Below are positions 27,859-37,895 of a stretch of 64,000 nt of DNA, in pieces. Positions within the stretch are counted from its first letter, which is position 1, and the number at the start of each line of letters is the position of its first letter. The position numbers and the translations under genes were made by a program. The stretch lies in contig JAUXQH010000029.1 in the NCBI GenBank assembly GCA_030685065.1, forward strand, positions 1 through 64,000. The letters are read 5' to 3'. The DNA is from Pseudomonadota bacterium (GTDB taxonomy: Bacteria; Myxococcota_A; UBA796; SXON01). Under the pieces are notes generated by a model that worked only from the letters and a program-made list of their open reading frames with translations, had not been told where the DNA came from and made no database searches.

Positions 27859-29721
27859 CTACTCGCAGCGCTCGTTCACGACCATCGCGTTGTTGTCTTC
27901 CACACACTCGGTCAGCGCCGCGTTGAGCGCGGCGTCGCGATCCACCTCGACGAACGGCCGCGCCCCCCCGAGGTCGGCGGCGGCGATCTCCAGCGTGATG
28001 CCGTCGCTCGAGAAGCCCGACGCGATGGGCGCGGGGGTCGTGGCGCTCGCGACCACCGGGCCGTTTTCTCCCGCCCGGACCACGAGCCCGATGCCGGCGG
28101 GGAGGTCCTCGGTGCCTTGGTTCCACACCCGCACGAGGAGGTAGAGGCGGTCGGGACACTCCTCCGCGCACACCTCCACGACCTCGGGCTGGACGTCGTT
28201 CCAGCTGGAGGGCGGCAGGCCCGCGTTGCCCGAGCGAAAGTTGTTGTACTCGGCCCAGTTCGGCGTCTGGACGGTGGGGATGCCTCCATCGTCGTCCACG
28301 TTGGTGATGCTGTAGGCATGCTGGTTCCACAGGGCGCGCCCGGCGGGCCAGGACTCGTCGGCATCCCCGTAGACCGTCAGGCCGAAGCGCCCGGCGCCGT
28401 GCGTCATGATGATCTCGACCTGGCCGTCATTGTCGACGTCGGCCACCGCCGGGGTCTCGAACAAGGTGGCGGAGCTGTGGTCTCCGCTCTCCATCTTGAT
28501 GCTGCCATCGAGCCCGTTGAACACCCGCACCGTGGTTTCGTCCGCCAGCACGACCTCCGGATAGCCGTCCTGCTCGAAGTCGAAGAGGATGGGCCCGGCC
28601 GCGCCGCTCTGGTCCTGCACGCGCACGGTCCACACCCGCGTCCCGTCCCAACGGTAGGCGCGCATCTCGCCGCTACCGACCGCCACGAACTCGGGGGCGC
28701 CGTCCCCGTCGAGGTCGTCCGCCGCGATGGGGCCCACGTAGTTGGTGGCGTTGAAGGTGTCCGTCCACCCGGTGGGCGTCAGGTCGGTCTCGAGCGTGTA
28801 GACCTTGTTGCCGCTGTTCACCACGAATTCGGGCTCGCCGTCGAGGTCGAAGTCGGCGACCGCGACCGACCCATCTCCCAGGCCGTTGGTGAACCGCGCC
28901 CGGCCGTGCAGATCGTAGATGGCGTTGCCGACGACCACCTCGAGGGTGCCGTCTCCATCGATGTCCACGGGCACGGCCACGCTGCCCTCGAGGTAGTCGG
29001 GGTAGCCCTCGTTGGGGCACGCCCCGACACCGTGTTCGCCCGTGCCGAGCAGCGTCCCGTCGTGGGCGAGGATGTTGTTCCCGGCCACGATCTCGGCGAG
29101 CCCGTCGTTGTCCAGGTCGGCGATGGCCGGGTTGAGCGCCGACATCAACGTGGCGCCGCCGGAGCGGCTCGTGATCGCGGTCGCCCAGAGGAGCACGCCG
29201 GTGTTGTCGAGGAGCACGACCTGCGCGGTTCCGTTCGAGCCCGCGATCTCGGGCACGCCGTCCCCATCGACATCTCCGATGGCCACCTGGGAGAGCCCGT
29301 CGGTGATCGCGCGGCTCGTCCACTTGATCCGGCCCGTGCTGCCATCGACCGCCACCAGCCCGGAGCCGCTGTTGGTGACGATGAGGATGTCCGGCGTATC
29401 CCCGGCGGAGATGAAGCCGTCGCCGTTGTCGTCGTCCAGGTTGCCCACGATCGGCGGCCCGTAGGCGTTGTTTCCGGGCAGCTCCCACTCGACCACGGGG
29501 GTGAAGGTGCCCTCCGACAGGGGCACGTCGCAGCTGTCGTTCAGACCCACCTCGATCGCGGGGGCGGACGCGGGATCACACTCTCCAGGGGGCGGCGTGG
29601 TGTCCGTGTCGTCGTCGGGCCCCGCGGCGGTGTCGTCGGTCTCGTCGGGGTCCTCCGCCTTGGATGTCAGGTCGTACTCGGAGCAGGCGGCGAGGAGCAT
29701 GAGGAGCGAGGTGGCGCGCAT
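27859..29721 (-). CDS. FG-GAP/VCBS-repeat lipoprotein (integrin-like propeller)
   Basis: MRATSLLMLLAACSEYD lipobox; repeats such as IGDVDGDGVPEIAGSNG, IADLDNDGLAEIVAGN, AVADFDLDGEPEFVVNSG, AADDLDGDGAPEFVAVG. Confidence 0.85.
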   Translation of the reverse strand: MRATSLLMLLAACSEYDLTSKAEDPDETDDTAAGPDDDTDTTPPPGECDPASAPAIEVGLNDSCDVPLSEGTFTPVVEWELPGNNAYGPPIVGNLDDDNGDGFISAGDTPDILIVTNSGSGLVAVDGSTGRIKWTSRAITDGLSQVAIGDVDGDGVPEIAGSNGTAQVVLLDNTGVLLWATAITSRSGGATLMSALNPAIADLDNDGLAEIVAGNNILAHDGTLLGTGEHGVGACPNEGYPDYLEGSVAVPVDIDGDGTLEVVVGNAIYDLHGRARFTNGLGDGSVAVADFDLDGEPEFVVNSGNKVYTLETDLTPTGWTDTFNATNYVGPIAADDLDGDGAPEFVAVGSGEMRAYRWDGTRVWTVRVQDQSGAAGPILFDFEQDGYPEVVLADETTVRVFNGLDGSIKMESGDHSSATLFETPAVADVDNDGQVEIIMTHGAGRFGLTVYGDADESWPAGRALWNQHAYSITNVDDDGGIPTVQTPNWAEYNNFRSGNAGLPPSSWNDVQPEVVEVCAEECPDRLYLLVRVWNQGTEDLPAGIGLVVRAGENGPVVASATTPAPIASGFSSDGITLEIAAADLGGARPFVEVDRDAALNAALTECVEDNNAMVVNERCE

Positions 29722-29759
29722 GCGCGAACGGTAGCGCAACTCGAGCCGAGCCGCTTGCC

Positions 29760-30254
29760 CTACGCGAGCTGAACCGGGACTCCGAGCTTTTCGAGCGCGA
29801 GCGACAGCGTCCCGTCTTTGAGGATCTGGTTGAGCCGATGGTCGCCGCCGGGGATCGTCCAGAGCTCGATCCCCTCCCCCGCGCCCGCGACGAGGCGGTG
29901 GGAGTCCTCCAAGGGGACGATGTCGTCGAGGTCTCCGTGGATGACGATCCCGCGGGTGCCCGGCGGGAGCGACACGTCGATCCCGAGGCGGTGCGCGGCC
30001 GGGGCGATGAACACCGTGGGCCCGCTCCACACGCCGTCGAGCACCAGGCGGGTGGCGACCGCGCCGCCGTAGGAGGAGGCGACGACCACGCGGGGAGAGT
30101 GCTCGGCGATCGCGGCGGCGGCGCCCGCGACGGCCTCGGGAAACGAGGTGGTGTCGAGCGCGGGGGTGTAGGCGCCGTAGCGTGCGCGCAGCCACAGGGC
30201 CTTGGTGCCGGTCGGCCCGCTCTCGAGGCCGTGGAGGAAGACGATGGACGACAT
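29760..30254 (-). CDS. YqiA/YcfP-like alpha/beta-fold esterase
   Basis: IVFLHGLESGPTGTKA; ASSYGGAVA nucleophile elbow; VIHGDLDDIVP; GGDHRL. Confidence 0.75.
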   Translation of the reverse strand: MSSIVFLHGLESGPTGTKALWLRARYGAYTPALDTTSFPEAVAGAAAAIAEHSPRVVVASSYGGAVATRLVLDGVWSGPTVFIAPAAHRLGIDVSLPPGTRGIVIHGDLDDIVPLEDSHRLVAGAGEGIELWTIPGGDHRLNQILKDGTLSLALEKLGVPVQLA

Positions 30255-30307
30255 GGGGCGCGTCCTATCGCGAGACGTGGGGTTCGCTATCGCTTAGGAT
30301 CGGCCTC

Positions 30308-30880
30308 ATGTTCCGCGCACTCCTGCTCCTCGCGATGCTTCCGGCCGCCGCCGCGCCGGCCCCGAGCGCGCCATCCCCCCGCACCCAGGTGTCGACGATG
30401 TCCTCCTTGCCCGCGCTCACCGCGCTCTCCGGCGCCCCCCTCCCCGACGCCACGCTGGCCGGCAAGGTCGTCCTGTTCGTGAACGTCGCGAGCAAGTGCG
30501 GGCTGACCCCGCAATACGACGGCCTACAGAAGTTGTGGACGGAGCTGAAGGATCAGGGCCTCGTCATCGTGGGCGTGCCGTCCAACCAATTCGCGGGGCA
30601 GGAGCCCGGCTCCTCCGGCGAGATCGCGACCTTCTGCAAGCTCAACTACGGCGTCGACTTCCCGCTCCTGCAGAAGCAGGACGTGAACGGCGGCGATCGC
30701 AGCCCGCTCTACCAATTCCTGGTCGACAGCCCGGCCGGCGGGGGCGGAAACATCAAGTGGAACTTCGAGAAGTTCATCGTGGGTCGCGACGGCACGGTGA
30801 AGGCGCGGTTCGCGCCCACGGTCGCGCCCGACAGCCCGGACCTGCGCACGGCGATCGAAGCCGCGTTGGCATCCAAGTGA
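30308..30880 (+). CDS. Glutathione peroxidase family (Cys-type), exported
   Basis: Signal peptide; LFVNVASKCGLTPQYDGLQKLW; VPSNQFAGQEPGS; IKWNFEKFIVGRDG. Confidence 0.92.
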   Translation: MFRALLLLAMLPAAAAPAPSAPSPRTQVSTMSSLPALTALSGAPLPDATLAGKVVLFVNVASKCGLTPQYDGLQKLWTELKDQGLVIVGVPSNQFAGQEPGSSGEIATFCKLNYGVDFPLLQKQDVNGGDRSPLYQFLVDSPAGGGGNIKWNFEKFIVGRDGTVKARFAPTVAPDSPDLRTAIEAALASK

Positions 30881-31380
30881 AGCGCGTCCTGCTCGCCCTC
30901 GCCTTCATCGGATCGGCCGCCGCGCAGGAGCCGGTGGCCGCGGCCGTCACGCTCGACGGGAATCGCCTCGTGCTCCCCGGCGCCATCACGTTCAACACCG
31001 GCGCCGCCACGCTCACCCCCGAGAGCGACGTTGCCGTGTCGGCCGCGGCGGCGTGGCTCCAATCGAAGAGCTCCATCACCACCGCGCGGGTCGAGGGCCA
31101 TTCGGACTCCGTGGGAGATGCCTCCGCCGCCCAGAGCCTCACCGAGGCGCGCGCGATGGCGGTTGCCAAGGCGCTCGTCGCCAAGGGTGTCGACTGCAAG
31201 CGCCTCGTCGCGGTGGGCTTCGGCGGAAACAAGCCGGTGGCCGACAACGGCACCGCCGAGGGCAAGGCCCAGAACCGCCGCGTCGAGATCCACAACGCCG
31301 CGATGCGCGGCATCGCCATCGGCGGGATGCCGCTGGATGGTGGGGGTCAGGTCGCCGGGGATGTCTGTTCGGGCGGGTAG
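30877..31380 (+). CDS. OmpA-like peptidoglycan-binding domain protein
   Basis: GTGA overlap with upstream stop; ITFNTGAATLTPES...VEGHSDSVGDASAAQSLTEARAMAV...VAVGFGGNKPVADN...QNRRVEI. Confidence 0.85.
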   Translation: MKRVLLALAFIGSAAAQEPVAAAVTLDGNRLVLPGAITFNTGAATLTPESDVAVSAAAAWLQSKSSITTARVEGHSDSVGDASAAQSLTEARAMAVAKALVAKGVDCKRLVAVGFGGNKPVADNGTAEGKAQNRRVEIHNAAMRGIAIGGMPLDGGGQVAGDVCSGG

Positions 31381-31451
31381 ACTGTCGGGGAGCTGGTCGC
31401 GCCGCAGTGCCTCGGGGGGCGTTGCGGGGGCTCCCCCCCGCCCCAAGAACA

Positions 31452-33542
31452 TCAGACCTCGATCCCACGCGCCCGCCCAATCGTGGGGTCGGGATCGCGA
31501 AGCCGCGCATCCGCCAGGGCATCCGAGCGGGCCAGCGCGCCCGTGCTGCCCGCGGCGCCGAGGAGCTGGGAGAGCCCGCGCACGGACCCGTAATAGTGGC
31601 CCGCTGCGTGGTCGGCGTCGGTGAGGCAGGCGCGAACCGCGCTGCGAGAGATGTCCGGGAGGTTCAGCGTGCCGAGGGCCTGTGACCAGAGGGCATCGAT
31701 GTAGTTCTGGTCCGCCGGAAACTCGAGGAGGCCCGCCAGGGTGAGCAGGAGCATGCCGCGGGGGCCCTCCACCGTCGCGAGCACGCCCCGATTTGGCAGG
31801 TGGCCGGCGTCGACGGCGGCCCAGAGCGCCTCGGCCGCGACGAGCAGGCGCTTGAGCTCCATGCCGGCGTGGGCGAGCCAGCCGTGGAACATGACCTCCG
31901 CCGAGAGCCCCGCTTGGGTGTCCGGCGCCAGCACGTACCGGCACAGTGACGGTTGGCAGCCCGGATCGCCCAGGTTTGCGCGCGGGGCGAGATCCGCCGG
32001 CGGCTCGTGGTGACTGTAGAACCCGGCGGATTGGAAGGTGTAGAACAGCTCGGCGCGGCCGGGCAGGGCATCCCACAAGTCGGAGTACTGGGTGACACGG
32101 TTGAGGCTGCCCGCCGCCCAATTCAAGCCACGCGCGGCGTCACCCCCGATTTGGGAGGCCGAGACCCCCGGATCCCGCGGGATCACCGAGGCGCGCACAT
32201 CCTCCGCGATCTCGTGCAGATCGAGGTCGAGGAAGCCATCGTACAGATCCGCCTTGCCGTCATGGTTCAGATCGGTGTAACGGGCCACCACGAGCGGGTG
32301 GCTCGGGCCCACGAACTGCACGAAGTCCGGCAGGCTCTGCTGCTCGTGATGCCACTGCGCCTTCCTGACGCGCCGCGCGAGCGCCGCGTGGTCCTCCCCC
32401 GCCGACATGCCCTGGAGGATCGCGACGAAGCAATCGACCGCCTCGGAGGCGGACACCTTTCCAGCGGCGGTACGGAAGTAGGTCGAATCCCAGGAGGAGT
32501 AGATGTCCGCGTCCGGGAAGAGCCGCGCGATGGCGAACCGCGTCGTGAGGCCCGCGCATTGGCCGTTGATCATGAGCTTGTAGCCGCGCTGCACCACGTG
32601 GGTGAGCGACGCGCGCATGTCGAACGCGCCGAGCTGCGCGTGGCGGTTCACGAGCACCCCCACGAACGCCTCGACGCCCATCTCCTCGTTCTCGTCCGTG
32701 GGGCTGGCCGAGCGCGCCCAGACCTCGATGGGCTGCCCCGACGGCGTACGGAACGGCGCCCGGAGCACGGTGTAACGGCGGCGCGGCATGCCCTCGACGA
32801 GCGGCGCGTCGGCCACCTCCGTGAAGCCGTGGCGGCCGGTGAGCACCTCGCACTCGCCCTCGTGGAAATCGAACGCCGAGCTCATCGCGAGCCGCCACGG
32901 CCCCGTGAGCTCGGCGTAGGGAGGCGCGGGGCGGACGAGCGCGCGGAGCAGGCCGGTGGCGCGGGCCTTGTCGGCGGCGCCCAGGCAGGGCCCGCGGAGC
33001 TGCAGGAGCTGGATTGCGTGGGCGCGGAGGGCGGGCCGGGAGGTGTCGCCCACCTCGCGCTCGATCCCCTCGAAGATCCAGCTGGCGGCTACGTCCGCGT
33101 GCGGCCGGAACGACGCGTCGCGCCGGACGGTCGCGATGACGTGGGCCAGGATGGTGACACACGCCGAGCGGAGCTGCGCCGCGCGGTCGGGGTCGGCCGA
33201 AGCGGCGGTGCCGCCCACGGCGGCGGCGTCCAACGCCACGCGGACCTGGCGGAGCAGGCCGCGCGCCTGTGCCTCGTCCAACCGCTCGGTGCGCACCGGG
33301 GCGTCCGGGTGGAACACGCTGGTGGGGAAGAGCCGCTCAAACGTGAGCGTGCGCCGGGTGGAGATCCAGCGGGCGGCGCGGACGAGCGCGGTCGTCGCGG
33401 CGATGCCCTCGGGCGCGGGGCCCGGCTCGTCGCGGAATTCGCCGTCCATCCCGATCCAGAGCGGAGGCGCACCACGCCGGCCCACGGTGAGATCGAGCAG
33501 GTTGACCGCGGTGTATGGCGGGGCAGGCGTCAGGTCCGGCAT
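31452..33542 (-). CDS. Large protein of unknown function with EF-hand-like DLNHDGKADLYDG loop
   Basis: 696-aa ORF occupying the whole interval; no recognisable catalytic domain. Confidence 0.6.
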   Translation of the reverse strand: MPDLTPAPPYTAVNLLDLTVGRRGAPPLWIGMDGEFRDEPGPAPEGIAATTALVRAARWISTRRTLTFERLFPTSVFHPDAPVRTERLDEAQARGLLRQVRVALDAAAVGGTAASADPDRAAQLRSACVTILAHVIATVRRDASFRPHADVAASWIFEGIEREVGDTSRPALRAHAIQLLQLRGPCLGAADKARATGLLRALVRPAPPYAELTGPWRLAMSSAFDFHEGECEVLTGRHGFTEVADAPLVEGMPRRRYTVLRAPFRTPSGQPIEVWARSASPTDENEEMGVEAFVGVLVNRHAQLGAFDMRASLTHVVQRGYKLMINGQCAGLTTRFAIARLFPDADIYSSWDSTYFRTAAGKVSASEAVDCFVAILQGMSAGEDHAALARRVRKAQWHHEQQSLPDFVQFVGPSHPLVVARYTDLNHDGKADLYDGFLDLDLHEIAEDVRASVIPRDPGVSASQIGGDAARGLNWAAGSLNRVTQYSDLWDALPGRAELFYTFQSAGFYSHHEPPADLAPRANLGDPGCQPSLCRYVLAPDTQAGLSAEVMFHGWLAHAGMELKRLLVAAEALWAAVDAGHLPNRGVLATVEGPRGMLLLTLAGLLEFPADQNYIDALWSQALGTLNLPDISRSAVRACLTDADHAAGHYYGSVRGLSQLLGAAGSTGALARSDALADARLRDPDPTIGRARGIEV

Positions 33543-33619
33543 CGGCGCTCCAGGCCGGACAAGCTACCGCTTCGTCCGCGAGCGCGTCAAGCCGCGCCGT
33601 GCCTGGGACGGCCCCGCGC

Positions 33620-34651
33620 TCAGCGCGGCGCTTGCGACGTCGGCCCCCCGCGCGCGGCCGCCTTCTCCCTCGCCGCCTTCCGCGCGGCCCGAGCGGCGCG
33701 CCCCGTGACCGGCTGCTCGATCGTGTAGGCGAGCACGGTGGGCTCCCCCTTGCGGGTGATGCGCACGTACAGCTCCGGCTCCTTCCGCAGCGCGATGTAC
33801 GCGCCGATCGCCTGGAGCACGCTGTGGATGCGGCGCCCGTTGATGTCGTGCACGATGTCGCCGCTCTTCAGACCGCCCTCGCGGAGCACGCTGCACCGCG
33901 ACAGGGCGACGCGAAAGCCGTCGAGCTCGTTGGTGGCCTTGTCGCGGTGGGTCCACACCGAGCCGAGCTTCTGCAGCTCCCCCATGTGGGTGGCGTAGTA
34001 CTCGATGAGATCGCGGTCGATGTACCAGGCGGCCTCGGCCACGCGCGCGATGGACTGCGACGACTCGGGGCACGGCGGGCGGCGGGGATGCCGCTCAGCG
34101 CGGTTGCGGGCGCGCTTCATCGACCGCACGGCCTGGCGCGTGTCCTCCACGGCCTGCTGGGCCTGGCCGTCATCGTCGGCGGCGGGGGTGTCCCCGGTGG
34201 CCTCCCCGTTCTCCATCGCGGCGAGCGCGGCGCGATCCGCGTCGGTCAGCGTGGGCTCGGGGAGCGGCGGCTCGGGGACGGCCGGCGGCGGCGGGACCGG
34301 GTCGGGCGCGGCCACGGCGACCTCGGCCGGGAGCGGGAGCGCCACGGGGATCGGAACGTCCACCACGGGCTTGGAGGTGGGGGCCGGGGGCGCGGGGGGT
34401 GCCGGAGACGCGGCGGGCACGCTCGCGATCGGAACGGGCTCGACGAAGAGCGAGACGTGGAACGGCGTGTCCAGCAGGGGCTCGATGGGGAGCTCGCCCT
34501 CTTCCTCATCGGGGTCGGACAGGTCGAGGTCGTCCTGGTTCTCGAACTCCGGTGTCGCTCCCTGACGCCACGCGAGCAAGCCGGGGGCCATCACGGCGAC
34601 GTGAAGGGCGGTGCTCGCGGCCAGGAAGGCGATCAGGCGGGAGGGGCGCAC
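33620..34651 (-). CDS. Single-TM, Pro-rich TonB/GspC-like periplasmic protein with C-terminal PDZ-like domain
   Basis: N-terminal TM; long PAPP/EP-rich region; C-term GGLKSGDIVHDINGRRIHSVLQAIGAYIALRKEPELYVRITRKGE. Confidence 0.65.
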   Translation of the reverse strand: MRPSRLIAFLAASTALHVAVMAPGLLAWRQGATPEFENQDDLDLSDPDEEEGELPIEPLLDTPFHVSLFVEPVPIASVPAASPAPPAPPAPTSKPVVDVPIPVALPLPAEVAVAAPDPVPPPPAVPEPPLPEPTLTDADRAALAAMENGEATGDTPAADDDGQAQQAVEDTRQAVRSMKRARNRAERHPRRPPCPESSQSIARVAEAAWYIDRDLIEYYATHMGELQKLGSVWTHRDKATNELDGFRVALSRCSVLREGGLKSGDIVHDINGRRIHSVLQAIGAYIALRKEPELYVRITRKGEPTVLAYTIEQPVTGRAARAARKAAREKAAARGGPTSQAPR

Positions 34652-34696
34652 GACGGTACTCGACTATCCGATGGACGCGCCGCCCGCGCGAGCCAT

Positions 34697-35632
34697 TCAG
34701 CGGCCCACGAGCTCCCGGAGGGCCTCGGGCCCGGGCACGACCGCCTGCCACCAGATCGGCGCGCGCATGGCGCGGGCCCAGGCGGCGAGGCCACGCCCGA
34801 ACGAGGCGGGCCGCGGGTCCGCCCAGGCGACCGCCACGGCGCCGCCGAGGGCGAGGAGCGCCACGCCCGGGACGAAGGGAAAGCTCGCGCAGAGGCGGAG
34901 CGCGACCATGCGCGCGGCCACCTCTACCGCCCAGGCGTCCTCTTCCGGCGCGAGGACGGGCCAGCCCGGCGGCGCGGCCGGATCGAGGCGCGCCAGGGTA
35001 TCGACCATGGGGGCGAGGGCGAGGCGGACGGCGTCCCCGGTCTCCGGGCGCGCGAGGAGGGCGCCGAGGTCGGCGGCGTGCAGGCGGCGGATCCAGCGGC
35101 CCGCGAACCCAGGCGGGAGCTCCGCCGACGCGGCGCCCTCGCCGCCGAGGAGCGCCGCGAGCGCACCCGCCACGGTGACGCCCGGCGCGCCGAGGATGGC
35201 GCCCACCTGGGCCTCCTGGCGCGCCGCCGCCGCGTCGAGCGGCGCGTCGTGGCCGAGCGCGCCGTCGATCTGCGGGGGGGCCGCGCTCCGGGTGGCCCAG
35301 GCCGAATAGCAGCCCGGGTCGATGCCGACGCGGCGCTCGGCGCCGGTATCGACGAGCACGAGCGGGTATTGCCGGCAGATGGCGGGCTTCGACGCCGCGC
35401 CGAAGCGCGCGTGCAGCCGGCAACCGGCGCTGTCGAGGAAGACGCAGCGCCCATCGACGAAGCGGAGCCGCCCGTCCATGACCGGGCTGTCCACGCCGAG
35501 CTCCGCGCCGAGCGTCCGCACGCGCGCCACCTCCTCCTCCGAGACCAGGCGGACCCGCACCCCCATGCAGCTGCCACCGCAGCCGGTACAGGCGTGACCG
35601 AGGAGACCGACGGCGCGGGGAGCGGTGGGCAT
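34697..35632 (-). CDS. YkgJ-family Fe-S/zinc cysteine-cluster protein
   Basis: CTGCGGSCMGVRV...GRCVFLDSAGCRLHARFGAASKPAICRQYPLV...GCYSAW. Confidence 0.75.
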   Translation of the reverse strand: MPTAPRAVGLLGHACTGCGGSCMGVRVRLVSEEEVARVRTLGAELGVDSPVMDGRLRFVDGRCVFLDSAGCRLHARFGAASKPAICRQYPLVLVDTGAERRVGIDPGCYSAWATRSAAPPQIDGALGHDAPLDAAAARQEAQVGAILGAPGVTVAGALAALLGGEGAASAELPPGFAGRWIRRLHAADLGALLARPETGDAVRLALAPMVDTLARLDPAAPPGWPVLAPEEDAWAVEVAARMVALRLCASFPFVPGVALLALGGAVAVAWADPRPASFGRGLAAWARAMRAPIWWQAVVPGPEALRELVGR

Positions 35633-35703
35633 CGCGCACGTATAGCTCCTCCCCCTCGTCGGGCGCGGTAATCCGCTGGGTGAGCGCGTCCAACTCGACC
35701 GGA

Positions 35704-36576
35704 TCAGCCCGTGGCGGCGTAGGCCGGCACCGGCCGATCCTGGTCCCACGCCGGCGCGCCGCCGCCCAGCCGCCGGTACCGGTACGCGCCCCAGATCGCC
35801 GCGCCCAGTGCCCCGGCGTGGATGGAGAGGGGGTCGGCGGCCAGCTCGATCGCGCCGTTGGTCGCCTTCGGGTCGGCGGCGAGCGCGTCGCGGAGGGCGG
35901 CCTCGAGCCCGGCGTCACCCGCCAGGCCCCCGGAGAGGAACACCACGCCCCGCACCTTGAGCGAGCGGAGGAGCCGCGCGAACCGCCCCGCCATGCTGTC
36001 GTGGATGCCGCGGAGGATGTTGGGCGTGTCGATGCCGCGCGAGACCATGTTGATCACGTCGGTCTCCGCGAGCACCGCGCAGATCGAGGACACCGACTCG
36101 GGCTGGCGGGCGCCGAGGGAGAGCGGCCCCACCTCGCTGATCGAGACGCCGAGGTACCGCGAGATGTTCTCCAGGAACTGCCCGGAGCCCGAGGCGCACT
36201 GGCTCGTCATCTTGTAGTCGAGCACGCGGCCGGAGGCGTCCATGGAGACGGCCCGCGTGTGGAGGGCGCCGATGTCGAGCACGGTGCGGGCGCGGGGGTC
36301 GAGGAGCAGGGCGCCGCGGGCGTGGGTGGTCATGCCGTAGAAGTGCCCGGTCGTGAACGGGATCTCCTCGCCTTCGCCGGTGCTCGCGATGTAGTGCACC
36401 TCGTCGACGCCGGACTCCTGCCAAGTGCGCTGGACCACCTCGTCCACGACCGAGGCCACGTCGCGCCGCCGGATGCGGGCGGTGGCGGAGGCCAGCACGC
36501 GGGGTTCGCCGGTGCAGTCGACCACGACGGCCTTGACCGCCCCGGAGCCGACGTCGATGCCTGCCGTGATGGTCAT
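35704..36576 (-). CDS. bcrD: ATP-dependent benzoyl-CoA reductase subunit D (BadG/BcrD-like activase)
   Basis: AGIDVGSGAVKAVVVD; LDYKMTSQCASGSGQFLENISRYLGVSISEVGPLS; BadF/BadG ATPase fold. Confidence 0.88.
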   Translation of the reverse strand: MTITAGIDVGSGAVKAVVVDCTGEPRVLASATARIRRRDVASVVDEVVQRTWQESGVDEVHYIASTGEGEEIPFTTGHFYGMTTHARGALLLDPRARTVLDIGALHTRAVSMDASGRVLDYKMTSQCASGSGQFLENISRYLGVSISEVGPLSLGARQPESVSSICAVLAETDVINMVSRGIDTPNILRGIHDSMAGRFARLLRSLKVRGVVFLSGGLAGDAGLEAALRDALAADPKATNGAIELAADPLSIHAGALGAAIWGAYRYRRLGGGAPAWDQDRPVPAYAATG

Positions 36577-37895
36577 GCCGCACCTCCCGCAACGTTACGG
36601 ACGGACGCCGGCTCGGCGCCCGGATGGTCGACCCGGAGCGCGAAGATCGCGGCGCCGAGGGCCCCGGTGTAGATGCTGGACGCCGAGATGTTCACCGTCC
36701 GCGCGCCGTAGTTCTCCGCCACCAGCTCCCGGAGGGCTCGCACCGCGGCGGGGTTGTTGGCCACCCCGCCCGTGAAGGTGAACTCGTCCGCCACGCCGCC
36801 CGAGCGCGCGAGCAGGCTCATCGCGCGCAGGATCACCGCGCGGTGCAGGCCGGCGAGGATGTCCTCGCGCCGCTCTCCGATGGAGAGGCGCTCGCGCAGC
36901 TCGGCGCCCGCGAACACGGTGCACGTGGAGTTGATGCGCACCCGCCGCTGGCTCTGCTCGGCGAGCGGGCCCAGCTCGTGCAGGCCGATGTTCATCTCGT
37001 CGGCGATGTAGCCGAGGTACCGCCCGCACCCGGCGGCGCAGCGGTCGTTCATCTGGAAGCTGGTGACGATGCCATCCCCGTCGACCTGGATCGCCTTGGT
37101 GTCCTGCCCGCCGATGTCCAGCACCGTGCGCGTGCCGGGGAACATCGCGTGGGCGCCGAGCCCGTGGCAGAGGATCTCGGAGCGGATCCACTCCTTCGGA
37201 AACGGCAGGCGGGCGCGCCCGTAGCCGGTCCCGCAGGTGACGCGGGCGTCCAGGTCCGTGTCGACGGCGGCCTGCACCGCGGCGCGGACATCGGGCGGAT
37301 TGCCGACACGATCGAGGGCCGCGCCGATGTGGTCCTGGAAACCGAGCTCCACCGGCGTGTTCTCGACCTGGATGATGCACTTGTCGTACAGGCCGAGGAG
37401 CAGGTCGAAGCTGGTGTTCTCGCGCCGCGCCACGTCCTCGGCGTGGCGCGAGTACGCCGATCCGGCGACGTCCCGGAAGAAGTCGGAGCGAACTCCGGGG
37501 TTCTGGGCCAGGAAATACTGCTCCTCCTCCGCGCGGACACCAACCACGATCTCCTCGACCGCCGCGTGGGCGCCGGCGCGCAGGGCGGGCACCACGGCCA
37601 GGTCGATCTCGGCGTGGATGCCCGCCTCGAGCCGCACGAGCTGGGCGAGCGTCTGTTCGACGCGGAACGCCCGCAACAGGCGCTCCAGGGCGGGATCGCC
37701 CGCCTGGTCGGCGACCCGCTCGCGGAGGAGGCCGAACCGCGCCGAGACGAACGCCTCGGTGCGCGCCACGTTCGCGGCGAGGTCGTAGTTGGCACGGGAG
37801 TTGGTGATCCCCTGCCCGAGCACGCGCCCGTCCTCCCCGAGCACGACGGCCTTGGTGGTGGTCGACCCGAGATCGACGCCGACGTAACAGTTCAT
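36573..37895 (-). CDS. bcrA: ATP-dependent benzoyl-CoA reductase subunit A (BcrA-like)
   Basis: MNCYVGVDLGSTTTKAVVLGEDG; FQMNDRCAAGCGRYLGYIADEMNIGLHELGPLA; size about 440 aa; 4-nt overlaps with neighbours. Confidence 0.9.
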   Translation of the reverse strand: MNCYVGVDLGSTTTKAVVLGEDGRVLGQGITNSRANYDLAANVARTEAFVSARFGLLRERVADQAGDPALERLLRAFRVEQTLAQLVRLEAGIHAEIDLAVVPALRAGAHAAVEEIVVGVRAEEEQYFLAQNPGVRSDFFRDVAGSAYSRHAEDVARRENTSFDLLLGLYDKCIIQVENTPVELGFQDHIGAALDRVGNPPDVRAAVQAAVDTDLDARVTCGTGYGRARLPFPKEWIRSEILCHGLGAHAMFPGTRTVLDIGGQDTKAIQVDGDGIVTSFQMNDRCAAGCGRYLGYIADEMNIGLHELGPLAEQSQRRVRINSTCTVFAGAELRERLSIGERREDILAGLHRAVILRAMSLLARSGGVADEFTFTGGVANNPAAVRALRELVAENYGARTVNISASSIYTGALGAAIFALRVDHPGAEPASVRNVAGGAA

